From Sphingomonadales bacterium UBA7471 (GTDB lineage: Bacteria > Pseudomonadota > Alphaproteobacteria > Sphingomonadales > Sphingomonadaceae): a stretch of 64,000 nt of DNA. The DNA lies in assembly GCA_002479765.1 (NCBI GenBank), contig DLOZ01000024.1, positions 27,439-91,438 on the forward strand, given 5' to 3'. Of the stretch, positions 25,914 to 33,281 are shown piece by piece. Position 1 is the first letter of the stretch, and each line of letters begins with the position of its first letter. The position numbers and the translations under genes are program-made. Below the pieces are notes generated by a model, which saw only the letters and a program-made list of their open reading frames with translations, had not been told where the DNA came from and ran no database searches.

Positions 25914-27758
25914 TTAGCGCGGCCGATTGCCTTTCGCTTTGTGCCGTACGCCATGCTTTGACGGTGGTGGCCCATCATTGCGGAATGGACGCACACCGTC
26001 ACGGTTCGATCCACCACGTGGACCACCGCGCGGCGGTCCGTCACCACGCGGTCCATCGCCGCGTGGATTGACGCCCAGTTGGGGACGTTGCGGACGGCCA
26101 CCATCGCGGCCCCCATCGCGACCTCTGTCACGACCCATGCGCTTGTTTTCACGCGCAGCTTCACGTGGCGGGCCATTGGCTTGCACGATCTCAACATCAT
26201 TGTCTTCATCATGCCCCGGCTGCGCGATTGCCTTGGCAAATTTTGCAACAGCGGCAGCAGCGATACCCACATGGGTTTCGTTCGCTGCAATCCGGATGGC
26301 ACCAATGTCGTTCTTGGTCACACCGCCACGACGGCACAACAGCGGCAATATCCATTTTGGATCTGCATTGTTGCGGCGGCCAACGTTGAGCTTGAACCAA
26401 ACAGAATCGTCAAATCCGGCGCGATGGTCATCACGCGGACGTTCGCGCGTGCCGTCATCCAGCATGTCTTCTGCCTGTGGCATTTTGGCGCGATGCACAC
26501 GAACAAGTGCAGCGGCGATGTCTTCAGCCGACATCGTTTCGAGCAGCTTTGCACCCAATGCACGATCTTCGTCTTCGACTTCGACGGGTGTCAAAAGTGT
26601 TTCGAGCAGACGTTCATGGTCCTTCGCGCGGATATCTGCGGCAGTCGGGACTTTAATCCAGTCTGCCTCAATCTTCGCGCCGCGCAACATCGATTCCACG
26701 CGCTTGCGGCGCTGATAGGGCACAATGAGAACTGCGGTCCCCTTGCGACCCGCACGCCCCGTACGTCCGGACCTATGCTGAAGCCCTTCGGCATCGCGTG
26801 GCAATTCGACGTGGACCACCAATGACAGGTTGGGCAAATCGATACCGCGTGCCGCAACGTCGGTTGCGACGCATACACGGGCACGGCGGTCACGCAGCGC
26901 CTGAAGCGCCTGATTTCGTTCGGACTGCGAATGCTCACCCGACAGCGCAACGACATTGAAGCCGCGCTCGGTCAGACTAGCGTGCAGGCGACGTACGTTT
27001 TCGCGCGTCGCACAGAACAGGATAGCGGTTTCGGCCTCATGCAGACGCAGTAGGTTCACAACTGCGTTCTCAATGTCTGGTGGAGCGACCGTGACGACCT
27101 GATAGCTGATGTCGCCATGGCCGCGGTCTTCACCAACGGTGGAGATACGCAGCGCGTCTTGCTGGTAACGCTTGGCCAGCGACACGATTGGTTTCGGCAT
27201 CGTCGCCGAGAAAAGCAACGTGCGGCGGCCTTCGGGCGTCGCATTCAATATTTCTTCGAGTTCCTCGCGGAAACCCATGTCGAGCATTTCGTCCGCTTCG
27301 TCGAGAATCGCGACCTTCAATGCCGACAGGTCAAGTGCGCCACGCTCCAAGTGATCACGCAAACGGCCAGGTGTTCCGACGACGATTTGTGCGCCTTGAT
27401 TCAGGGTGCGGCGTTCTTTCGACGCGTCCATGCCGCCAACGCAGGTCGCGATGCGAACGCCAGCCTTGGCATATAGCCACATGAGTTCGCGGCTGACCTG
27501 CAAGGCCAGTTCGCGTGTTGGTGCGATGATGAGTGCGGCGGGTTCGCGCGCAAGGCTAACCAGTCCACCATCCAGGATTTGCGGTGCCATGGCCAAGCCA
27601 AAAGCAACGGTTTTGCCTGATCCAGTCTGGGCCGACACGACAAGGTCGCGGCCTTCGGCCTCAGCTGTCATGACAGCAGATTGAACAGGGGTTAAAGCAG
27701 TATAGCCACGAGCGGTGAGCGCTTCATCAAGAAGCGGGGGAAGATTTTCAAACGTCAT
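25914..27758 (-). CDS. DEAD-box RNA helicase with DbpA-type RNA-binding domain and RG-rich tail
   Basis: A 614-residue DEAD-box helicase similar to CsdA/DeaD. It has the Q motif region (YTALTPVQSAVM), Walker A AQTGSGKT, the DEAD box, SAT (LLFSATMPK) and the closing motifs ARGIDLP and HRSGRTGRAGRKG. After residue ~440 comes a DbpA-like RNA-binding domain, and the last 70 or so residues are rich in Arg, Gly and Pro (GDGPRGDGPPRGGPRGG...). Such tails bind RNA and help cold growth or ribosome assembly. It is monocistronic, 88 bases upstream of the aminotransferase gene and divergent from phaC. Confidence 0.93.
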   Translation of the reverse strand: MTFENLPPLLDEALTARGYTALTPVQSAVMTAEAEGRDLVVSAQTGSGKTVAFGLAMAPQILDGGLVSLAREPAALIIAPTRELALQVSRELMWLYAKAGVRIATCVGGMDASKERRTLNQGAQIVVGTPGRLRDHLERGALDLSALKVAILDEADEMLDMGFREELEEILNATPEGRRTLLFSATMPKPIVSLAKRYQQDALRISTVGEDRGHGDISYQVVTVAPPDIENAVVNLLRLHEAETAILFCATRENVRRLHASLTERGFNVVALSGEHSQSERNQALQALRDRRARVCVATDVAARGIDLPNLSLVVHVELPRDAEGLQHRSGRTGRAGRKGTAVLIVPYQRRKRVESMLRGAKIEADWIKVPTAADIRAKDHERLLETLLTPVEVEDEDRALGAKLLETMSAEDIAAALVRVHRAKMPQAEDMLDDGTRERPRDDHRAGFDDSVWFKLNVGRRNNADPKWILPLLCRRGGVTKNDIGAIRIAANETHVGIAAAAVAKFAKAIAQPGHDEDNDVEIVQANGPPREAARENKRMGRDRGRDGGRDGGRPQRPQLGVNPRGDGPRGDGPPRGGPRGGSNRDGVRPFRNDGPPPSKHGVRHKAKGNRPR

Positions 27759-27856
27759 TATTGCGCGCCTTTGCGCCCTTTTTTACCTAATGTCCATGCT
27801 GCGCCGCACAACAAAACAATCTTCGACAATTTTCTGACATTTGTTATGCATGGAAT

Positions 27857-29497
27857 ATGGCCGATTCACCGAAATTCCCCCCCTTCTTGGATCCCGACCA
27901 ATTCGCCAAAATGCTTGAGGGTTCGGCAGCCTCTGCGGCTGACCCAATGAAGGCATATCGCGCCGCGATGGACGCGTGGGGGACGATACTCGCGCCATTG
28001 GCAAAGGCAGGTCGCAGCAAAATTGATCCCTCCGATCGCCGCTTTGCTGCACCTGAATGGGAACATCCCGTTTTCGACCTGATGCGTCAGGGATATCAGG
28101 TTATGTCTGACTATATGCTCGGCGCGGCCGATCAGTTGGATGGCGTCGCCGATAGCGACAAAGCCAAAATGGGCTTTGCCGTGCGGAGCATGATAGAGGC
28201 GATGAGCCCCGCAAATTCGCCCTTCACCAACCCCGTCGCACTACAACGGGCGATGGAAACCAACGGCGCAAGCCTGATGGCGGGCATGCAGAACCTGATG
28301 ACAGATTTGCAACGCGGTCAGCTGACGCATACTGATTCCTCTGCCTTTAAGCTGGGCGAAAACATCGCGGCAACGCCGGGCAAAGTCGTCCATCAAACGC
28401 CGTTATACCAGCTGATCCAATATGACCCGGCGACCCCGGACGTGTTGGCAACGCCGCTGATTATTTTTCCGCCATGGATAAACCGGTTCTACATTCTCGA
28501 CCTGACAGCGGAAAAAAGCTTCATCAAATATTGCGTTGACCAAGGCATCACCGTTTTTGTCGTGTCTTGGAAATCTGCTGATAGCTCGATGAAGGACATT
28601 GTCTGGGACGATTATATCGCGGCGCAGATCGATGCGATTGATACGGTTCGCGACGGCCTTGGCGTGCCAGATGTGCATGCGATAGGATATTGTGTTGCAG
28701 GAACGACCTTAGCCGCGACGCTTGCCGTGCTCGCCGCAACCGGCGGTGCCGACAAGGTGCGCAGCGCGACATTCTTTACCGCGCAAGTCGATTTCAGCAC
28801 GGGCGGCGAGCTGCTGAATTTCATCGACGACAACCAGATTGCGATGGTCGAAACATTGAGCGCCCCGCATGGCTATTTGGACGGTCGCTTCCTTGCGCTG
28901 ACGTTCAACATGCTGCGCGGCAAGGATCTGATTTGGTCGACGGTCGTCAAAAATTATTTGCTGGGCGAAGATTACCCCGCGTTCGATCTGCTGCATTGGA
29001 ATGGGGACGTCACCAATCTTCCAGCAAAATGGCACAAAGCCTATCTGGCGGACCTCTATCGCGATAACCGTCTGGTGCAGCCGGATAGCCTATCGGCGCT
29101 GGGTACGCCGATTGATTTGCGTCGCGTGCAAACGCCTTCTTATATTCAGGCCGGACGTGAAGACCATATTGCGCCTGCCGAAAGCGTTTGGAAGCTTCAG
29201 GATCACCTGAGTGGCCCTGTCAAATTCCTATTGGCCGGCAGCGGACATATTGCGGGTGTGGTGAACCCTCCGGCGCAAAACAAATATCAATATTGGACCA
29301 ACGAAGGCACCGCAGGCTCGCTTGAAGAATTCATCGACGGCGCCACCGAAACCAAGGGCAGCTGGTGGCCCGATTGGCTTGTTTGGCTGCTGGACAAGGG
29401 TGATGATAAAGTCCCTGCACAGGGTGCACGCATAGCCGGTGAAGGCGCGTTGAAGGCGCTGGAATCTGCCCCGGGAAGCTATGTAAAAGCGCGATGA
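27857..29497 (+). CDS. phaC: Class I poly(3-hydroxyalkanoate) synthase
   Basis: A 546-residue PHA synthase polymerising 3-hydroxyacyl-CoA into storage granules. The lipase-like box is GYCVAG, with nucleophile Cys279; the other triad residues are expected at the Asp of GREDHIAP and the His of GSGHIAG. It is shorter at the N-terminus than the 589-residue Cupriavidus enzyme but has the full catalytic domain. Divergent from the helicase gene. The phasin gene lies 2.6 kb downstream and phaB about 9 kb away, so the PHA genes are close but not in one operon. Confidence 0.95.
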   Translation: MADSPKFPPFLDPDQFAKMLEGSAASAADPMKAYRAAMDAWGTILAPLAKAGRSKIDPSDRRFAAPEWEHPVFDLMRQGYQVMSDYMLGAADQLDGVADSDKAKMGFAVRSMIEAMSPANSPFTNPVALQRAMETNGASLMAGMQNLMTDLQRGQLTHTDSSAFKLGENIAATPGKVVHQTPLYQLIQYDPATPDVLATPLIIFPPWINRFYILDLTAEKSFIKYCVDQGITVFVVSWKSADSSMKDIVWDDYIAAQIDAIDTVRDGLGVPDVHAIGYCVAGTTLAATLAVLAATGGADKVRSATFFTAQVDFSTGGELLNFIDDNQIAMVETLSAPHGYLDGRFLALTFNMLRGKDLIWSTVVKNYLLGEDYPAFDLLHWNGDVTNLPAKWHKAYLADLYRDNRLVQPDSLSALGTPIDLRRVQTPSYIQAGREDHIAPAESVWKLQDHLSGPVKFLLAGSGHIAGVVNPPAQNKYQYWTNEGTAGSLEEFIDGATETKGSWWPDWLVWLLDKGDDKVPAQGARIAGEGALKALESAPGSYVKAR

Positions 29498-29504
29498 GAT
29501 TCAG

Positions 29505-29533
29505 TTGACGTTTACGTAAACGTCGACTACTTC
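29505..29533 (+). promoter_or_regulatory. Promoter with perfect 18-bp palindrome ahead of acyl-CoA dehydrogenase gene
   Basis: GACGTTTACGTAAACGTC at 29507-29524 is a perfect palindrome. It overlaps a -35-like TTGACG (29505-29510) and fills the spacer to a weak -10 TACTTC (29528-29533). An operator lying in the spacer is the arrangement used by MerR-type regulators, and the sequence resembles operators reported for LiuR, a MerR-family regulator of branched-chain acyl-CoA catabolism; that match is from memory. The regulator gene is not in the window. Confidence 0.6.
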
Positions 29534-29561
29534 TGCGGCAGCTATTTTTAGGAGAATCGTG

Positions 29562-30755
29562 ATGCAATTGGAATTCAGTCCCGAAGAAATCGCCTTCCAA
29601 CAGGAAGTGCGCACATTCATCGCCGAAAATTATCCCAAGAATCTCCGTTCGGTGCAAGACGAAGGACATGATCTTTCGAAAGAAGATTTTCTGTCATGGC
29701 ATCGCATCCTTGCGAAAAAAGGCTGGATCGCACCAGCATGGCCTGTCGAATATGGCGGCACTGGCTGGACCGCAACGCAACGCTTCATCTGGTCCGAAGA
29801 GCTCGCCGCTGCGGATTGCGTCGGCACCATGCCATTTGGCCTATCGATGGTCGGACCCGTCATCTACACCTTCGGCACGCCGGAGCAAAAAGCCCGCTTC
29901 CTGCCGGGCATCTTGTCCGGCGACGATTGGTGGTGCCAAGGGTATTCGGAACCTGGCGCAGGTTCGGACTTGGCTTCGCTGCGCACAAAGGCCGTCCGCG
30001 ATGGCGACCATTATGTTGTGAACGGCCAAAAGACATGGACCACGATGGCGCAACATGCTGACTGGGGCTTCTTCCTCGTCCGCACCGATCCCGATGCCAA
30101 GGCGCAGGAAGGCATTAGCTTCCTTCTCATCGATATGAAATCGCCCGGAGTAACCGTTCGCCCAATCATCACCTTGGGCGGCGAACATGAAGTCAACGAA
30201 GTATGGTTGGAAGACGTCCGCGTACCCATTGAAAACCGCGTCTATGAAGAAAACAAGGGCTGGACCTGCGCCAAGTTCTTGCTGGCGCATGAGCGTACCG
30301 GCATCGCCGCCGTTGCCCGTTCCAAGCGCGGCGTTGAAAAGATCAAAGCGATTGCACGCACAGAGCAGGACGGTGACCGTCCATTAATCGCCAACCCATT
30401 TTTCAAGCGCAAGATTTCGGAACTTGAAATCGATCTGACCGCGTTGGAATTCACCGAACTGCGCAGCCTTGCCGGCGAAGCGGCAGGCAAGGGCCCTGGC
30501 CCTGAATCCAGCTTGCTGAAAATCAAGGGCTCTGAAATCCAGCAACGGATTACCGAACTCGCATTGGAAGCAGTCGGCCATTATGGCGCGCCCTATTTCC
30601 GCGGATTTGGCGAAGGCGACAACGAACATCCAATTGGTCCGGATTACGCGCATCGCGCTGCTCCGACCTATTTCAACACCCGCAAGACGACGATTTACGG
30701 TGGTTCCAACGAGATCCAACGCAACATCATCGCCAAGATGGTGCTGGGTATTTAA
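29562..30755 (+). CDS. Acyl-CoA dehydrogenase (FadE-like, large-subunit type)
   Basis: A 397-residue flavoprotein dehydrogenase. The N-terminal domain (LEFSPEEIAFQQEVRTFIAENYP), the FAD/substrate region (QGYSEPGAGSDLASLRTKAVRDGDHYVVNGQKTWTTMAQHADW) and the C-terminal signature TIYGGSNEIQRNIIAKMVLG are all present. The ATG at 29562 is preferred because AGGAG lies 7 bases upstream; the GTG three bases earlier is too close. The enzyme is followed by a second, diverged acyl-CoA dehydrogenase gene; such pairs often form a heteromeric dehydrogenase, for example in steroid side-chain degradation. The substrate is unknown. Confidence 0.92.
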   Translation: MQLEFSPEEIAFQQEVRTFIAENYPKNLRSVQDEGHDLSKEDFLSWHRILAKKGWIAPAWPVEYGGTGWTATQRFIWSEELAAADCVGTMPFGLSMVGPVIYTFGTPEQKARFLPGILSGDDWWCQGYSEPGAGSDLASLRTKAVRDGDHYVVNGQKTWTTMAQHADWGFFLVRTDPDAKAQEGISFLLIDMKSPGVTVRPIITLGGEHEVNEVWLEDVRVPIENRVYEENKGWTCAKFLLAHERTGIAAVARSKRGVEKIKAIARTEQDGDRPLIANPFFKRKISELEIDLTALEFTELRSLAGEAAGKGPGPESSLLKIKGSEIQQRITELALEAVGHYGAPYFRGFGEGDNEHPIGPDYAHRAAPTYFNTRKTTIYGGSNEIQRNIIAKMVLGI

Positions 30756-30767
30756 TCTAACATTTTG

Positions 30768-30844
30768 CCGTCACCCTGAACGCGTTTCAGGGTCTTAATG
30801 CGTAACGTTGACATTAAGATGCTGAAACAAGTTCAGCATGACGG
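30768..30844. repeat. REP-like composite palindrome, copy 1
   Basis: A 77-base composite of three hairpin units: ACCCTGAA/TTCAGGGT, CTTAATG/CATTAAG and ATGCTGAA/TTCAGCAT, bracketed by CCGTCA and TGACGG. The outer units share the CTGAA-(5)-TTCAG core with the repeat near 55.9 kb. It lies between two acyl-CoA dehydrogenase genes. Read in frame it yields LKQVQ, which can falsely extend the downstream gene. Confidence 0.8.
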
Positions 30845-30866
30845 ACCACTGGACAGGATAATTATA

Positions 30867-32006
30867 ATGGATTTCAGCTACACCGAAACGCAGGACATGA
30901 TCCGCGAAACCCTGAGCCGCTTTCTGGCGGACACATATGATTTCGACAGCCGCAACAAGATGATTGCCAGCGGCAGCGGACGTGACCCCGGCATTTGGAA
31001 GGCACTGGCGCAAGATCTCGGCATGCTCGGCGCATCATTTAGCGAAGATCATGGCGGACTTGGCGGCGGTCACCTCGAAAATGCGTTGATCATGGAAGAA
31101 TTGGGCAAGGTCATTGCGATCGAACCTTATCTGCAGACCGTCGTTCTTGGCGGTGGTGCGTTGAAGGCTGTTGGCGGCGCGATTGCTGACGCCGTCATTC
31201 CAGAAATCATTGGCGGCAACGTCATCATCGCATTTGCCTATGCGGAACCGCAGGGTCGCTATAATCTTGCGAACATTCGCACGACCGCGAAGAAAGACGG
31301 CGCAGGCTATGTGCTGAACGGCCATAAGGGCGTGGTTTACGCCGCCCCTTGGGCAACGCATTTGCTAGTCACCGCCCGCACTGGCGGTTCAGGCAGCGAA
31401 GCCAATGGCGTATCGCTGTTCCTGATTGACGCAAATAGCGCTGGCATAGTGCGCCGCGACTATCCCACCGTCGATGGTTTTCAAGCTTCTGAAGTCTATT
31501 TTGAAAATGTTGCTATCCCCGGCGACGCGTTGTTGGGTGATGACGGCGCTGGCCTTCCGCTGATCGAACGCATCGTCGACGAAGCAACGGTTGCCGTCTG
31601 TGCAGAAGCCTGCGGTGTCACTGCCAAGCTGCATTCGGGTACGCTGGAATATGCGCGGCAGCGTAACCAGTTTGGTCAGCCCATTTCGCGCTTCCAAGTA
31701 TTGCAGCACCGCATGGTCGATATGTTCATGGAAGTTGAACAGTCAAAATCCATGACCACAATGGCGACCTTGAAGCTCGATTTGCCAGCGGCAGAGCGTA
31801 TGGCTGCGGTTTCGGCATGCAAGGCGAAGGTATCGCGCGCAGCGAAGTTCGTGGGCCAGAGCGCCATTCAAACGCATGGCGGCATTGGCATCACGCAGGA
31901 ACTGGCCATCGGTCATTTCTTCAAACGTGCGACGATGATTGAAAGCCAATTTGGTTCGGCTGACCATCATTATGAGCGTTTTGAACGCCTGACATTGGCG
32001 GATTAA
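30867..32006 (+). CDS. Acyl-CoA dehydrogenase (second, small-subunit-like)
   Basis: A 379-residue acyl-CoA dehydrogenase family protein. N-terminal domain MDFSYTETQDMIRETLSRFLADTYDFDSRNKM; middle domain with TARTGGSGSEANGVSLFLID; C-terminal QRNQFGQPISRFQVLQHRMVDMFMEVEQSKSM and QTHGGIGITQELAIGHFFKRATMIESQFG. It lacks the usual catalytic Glu of the YGGTNEIQ type in the last block, as does the beta chain of heteromeric dehydrogenases, so it may work only with the preceding gene's product. The ATG at 30867 is used: the frame to 30798 starts inside the REP-like repeat. Confidence 0.9.
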   Translation: MDFSYTETQDMIRETLSRFLADTYDFDSRNKMIASGSGRDPGIWKALAQDLGMLGASFSEDHGGLGGGHLENALIMEELGKVIAIEPYLQTVVLGGGALKAVGGAIADAVIPEIIGGNVIIAFAYAEPQGRYNLANIRTTAKKDGAGYVLNGHKGVVYAAPWATHLLVTARTGGSGSEANGVSLFLIDANSAGIVRRDYPTVDGFQASEVYFENVAIPGDALLGDDGAGLPLIERIVDEATVAVCAEACGVTAKLHSGTLEYARQRNQFGQPISRFQVLQHRMVDMFMEVEQSKSMTTMATLKLDLPAAERMAAVSACKAKVSRAAKFVGQSAIQTHGGIGITQELAIGHFFKRATMIESQFGSADHHYERFERLTLAD

Positions 32007-32020
32007 CGCGCCAATTCAAC

Positions 32021-32084
32021 TTATTGTGCAGTGCAACATTTTTGTTGACAGTGCGTGCACGAATCTTTATTGTGCACTGCAACA
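32021..32084 (+). promoter_or_regulatory. Phasin promoter bracketed by an 18-bp direct repeat
   Basis: The promoter is TTGACA (32045-32050), a 17-base spacer and TATTGT (32068-32073), with transcription expected near 32080. Two near-identical 18-mers, TTATTGTGCAGTGCAACA (32021-32038) and TTATTGTGCACTGCAACA (32067-32084), differ at one base; the second covers the -10 and start site. TGC-rich sites before phasin genes are known targets of the repressor PhaR, so this is a likely double operator. The phaR gene is not in the window. Confidence 0.7.
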
Positions 32085-32104
32085 CAACAGAAATGGTGCA
32101 CGCC

Positions 32105-32725
32105 ATGGTACGCAAATTAGCAACTACGCCTTCGACTGAAACCGTTAAACCAACGGCGTCAAAGGCTGCGCCTGCGAAAGCGACACCAAGCACCGTTGCA
32201 AAGAAGAAGGTTGCGAAACCTGCTACTTTACCGGCCAAGAAAGCCGTGTCTGTTGGATCTGAACCGATTGCTCAAGGAGTGACGAATATGACTGACACTG
32301 TAAAAGCCACCGCTGAAAAGGCGACCGAGTTTTTCGCTGACGTCCGCGAAAAGGCAAGCGAAGCGACTGAAAAAGGCAAGAAGTTCGCGGCTGAAGCCGT
32401 TGAATTCAACAAAGCGAACGTCGAAGCCATCGTTGAAGCTGGCAAGATTGTTGCCAAAGGCGCTCAGGAAATGGGCAAGACCAATATCGAGTTCGCCAAG
32501 AAGAATTTCGAAGACGTTCAGGTTGCGGTGAAAGAATTGACTGCCGTGAAATCGCCAACCGATTTCGTGAAGCTGCAGGGCGAACTGGCACGCAAGGGAT
32601 TTGACACTGCAGTAGCGCAGGGTTCGAAGAACACCGAAGCTATGGTCAAGCTGGTAAACGAAATGTTCCAGCCGATTTCGAACCGCATCGCTGCAACGAC
32701 TGAGCTTTTCAAAAAAGCTGCATAA
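32105..32725 (+). CDS. phaP: Phasin family protein with Lys/Ala/Pro-rich N-terminal extension
   Basis: A granule-associated phasin. The amphipathic helical core (FFADVREKASEATEKGKKFAAEAVEFNKANVEAIVEAGKIVAKGAQEMGKTNIEFAKKNFEDVQVAVKELTAVKSPTDFVKLQGELARKGFDTAVAQGSKNTEAMVKLV, described here by its key blocks ADVREKA, GKKFAAEAV, KANVEAIVEAGK and KLQGELARKGFD) is typical of the Phasin_2 family. The 206-residue form begins at ATG 32105 with a basic, Ala/Pro-rich region. An internal ATG at 32288 has AAGGAG 8 bases before it and would give a 145-residue standard phasin; both products may be made. It is followed by a terminator and has its own strong promoter. Confidence 0.88.
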   Translation: MVRKLATTPSTETVKPTASKAAPAKATPSTVAKKKVAKPATLPAKKAVSVGSEPIAQGVTNMTDTVKATAEKATEFFADVREKASEATEKGKKFAAEAVEFNKANVEAIVEAGKIVAKGAQEMGKTNIEFAKKNFEDVQVAVKELTAVKSPTDFVKLQGELARKGFDTAVAQGSKNTEAMVKLVNEMFQPISNRIAATTELFKKAA

Positions 32726-32826
32726 GTTTTGCGAAGTTATTGCGCTGGTGCATTTCGCGTCCGCTGCCTTCTCTCTCTCCTCCTTATGGTGGCGGGCAAC
32801 CGAGAAACACTAGCGCAATCATAAAA

Positions 32827-32865
32827 GAGCCGTCCTTTCCCATGCGGAAAGGGCGGTTTCTTTTT
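32827..32865 (+). terminator. Intrinsic terminator after the phasin gene
   Basis: An 11-bp stem (CCGTCCTTTCC with GGAAAGGGCGG, one T-G pair), a 5-base loop and a TTTCTTTTT tail, 102 bases after the phasin stop. The intervening stretch has no gene. Confidence 0.88.
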
Positions 32866-32930
32866 AGTCAAACGAAATTGATATGGAACAGGGGTTGCAC
32901 AGGCACCCTACCCTGACCTATTTTAGAGTG

Positions 32931-33272
32931 ATGCAGATCCACATGGCACATGATGACGACGATAAATCAGGGGGCACACCCGGCGTCGGCCTTGCCACGC
33001 GCACACGGCCAAAGACGCAAAAGCCCAGCCTGTATAAAGTCCTGCTGCTCAACGACGATTACACGCCGATGGAGTTCGTCGTTCATGTGCTGAAGGCATT
33101 TTTTCAAATGGACACAGATCAGGCCACCCGCGTGATGCTCCATGTCCATCAAAAGGGCGTCGGCGTGTGCGGCATATTCACTTATGAAGTTGCCGAAACC
33201 AAGGTGACTCAGGTCATGGACTTCGCCCAAAAAAATCAGCACCCGCTGCAATGTACGTTGGAAAAAGACTAG
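32931..33272 (+). CDS. clpS: ATP-dependent Clp protease adaptor ClpS
   Basis: ClpS delivers N-degron substrates to ClpAP. The conserved core LYKVLLLNDDYTPMEFVVHVLKAFF is followed by RVMLHVHQKGVGVCGIFTYEVAETKV, covering the N-degron pocket. The 113-residue form from ATG 32931 (MQIHMAHDDDDK) is chosen; the ATG 12 bases later is equally possible, while the frame back to 32883 is not supported by the family. clpA is not in the window. It ends 9 bases from a convergent amidohydrolase gene. Confidence 0.93.
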   Translation: MQIHMAHDDDDKSGGTPGVGLATRTRPKTQKPSLYKVLLLNDDYTPMEFVVHVLKAFFQMDTDQATRVMLHVHQKGVGVCGIFTYEVAETKVTQVMDFAQKNQHPLQCTLEKD

Positions 33273-33281
33273 GGTCAGGAC

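Noticed and set aside
30798..30866. Upstream start of the second acyl-CoA dehydrogenase frame
   Set aside because: The extension consists of REP-like repeat sequence (MLKQVQ text), not protein.
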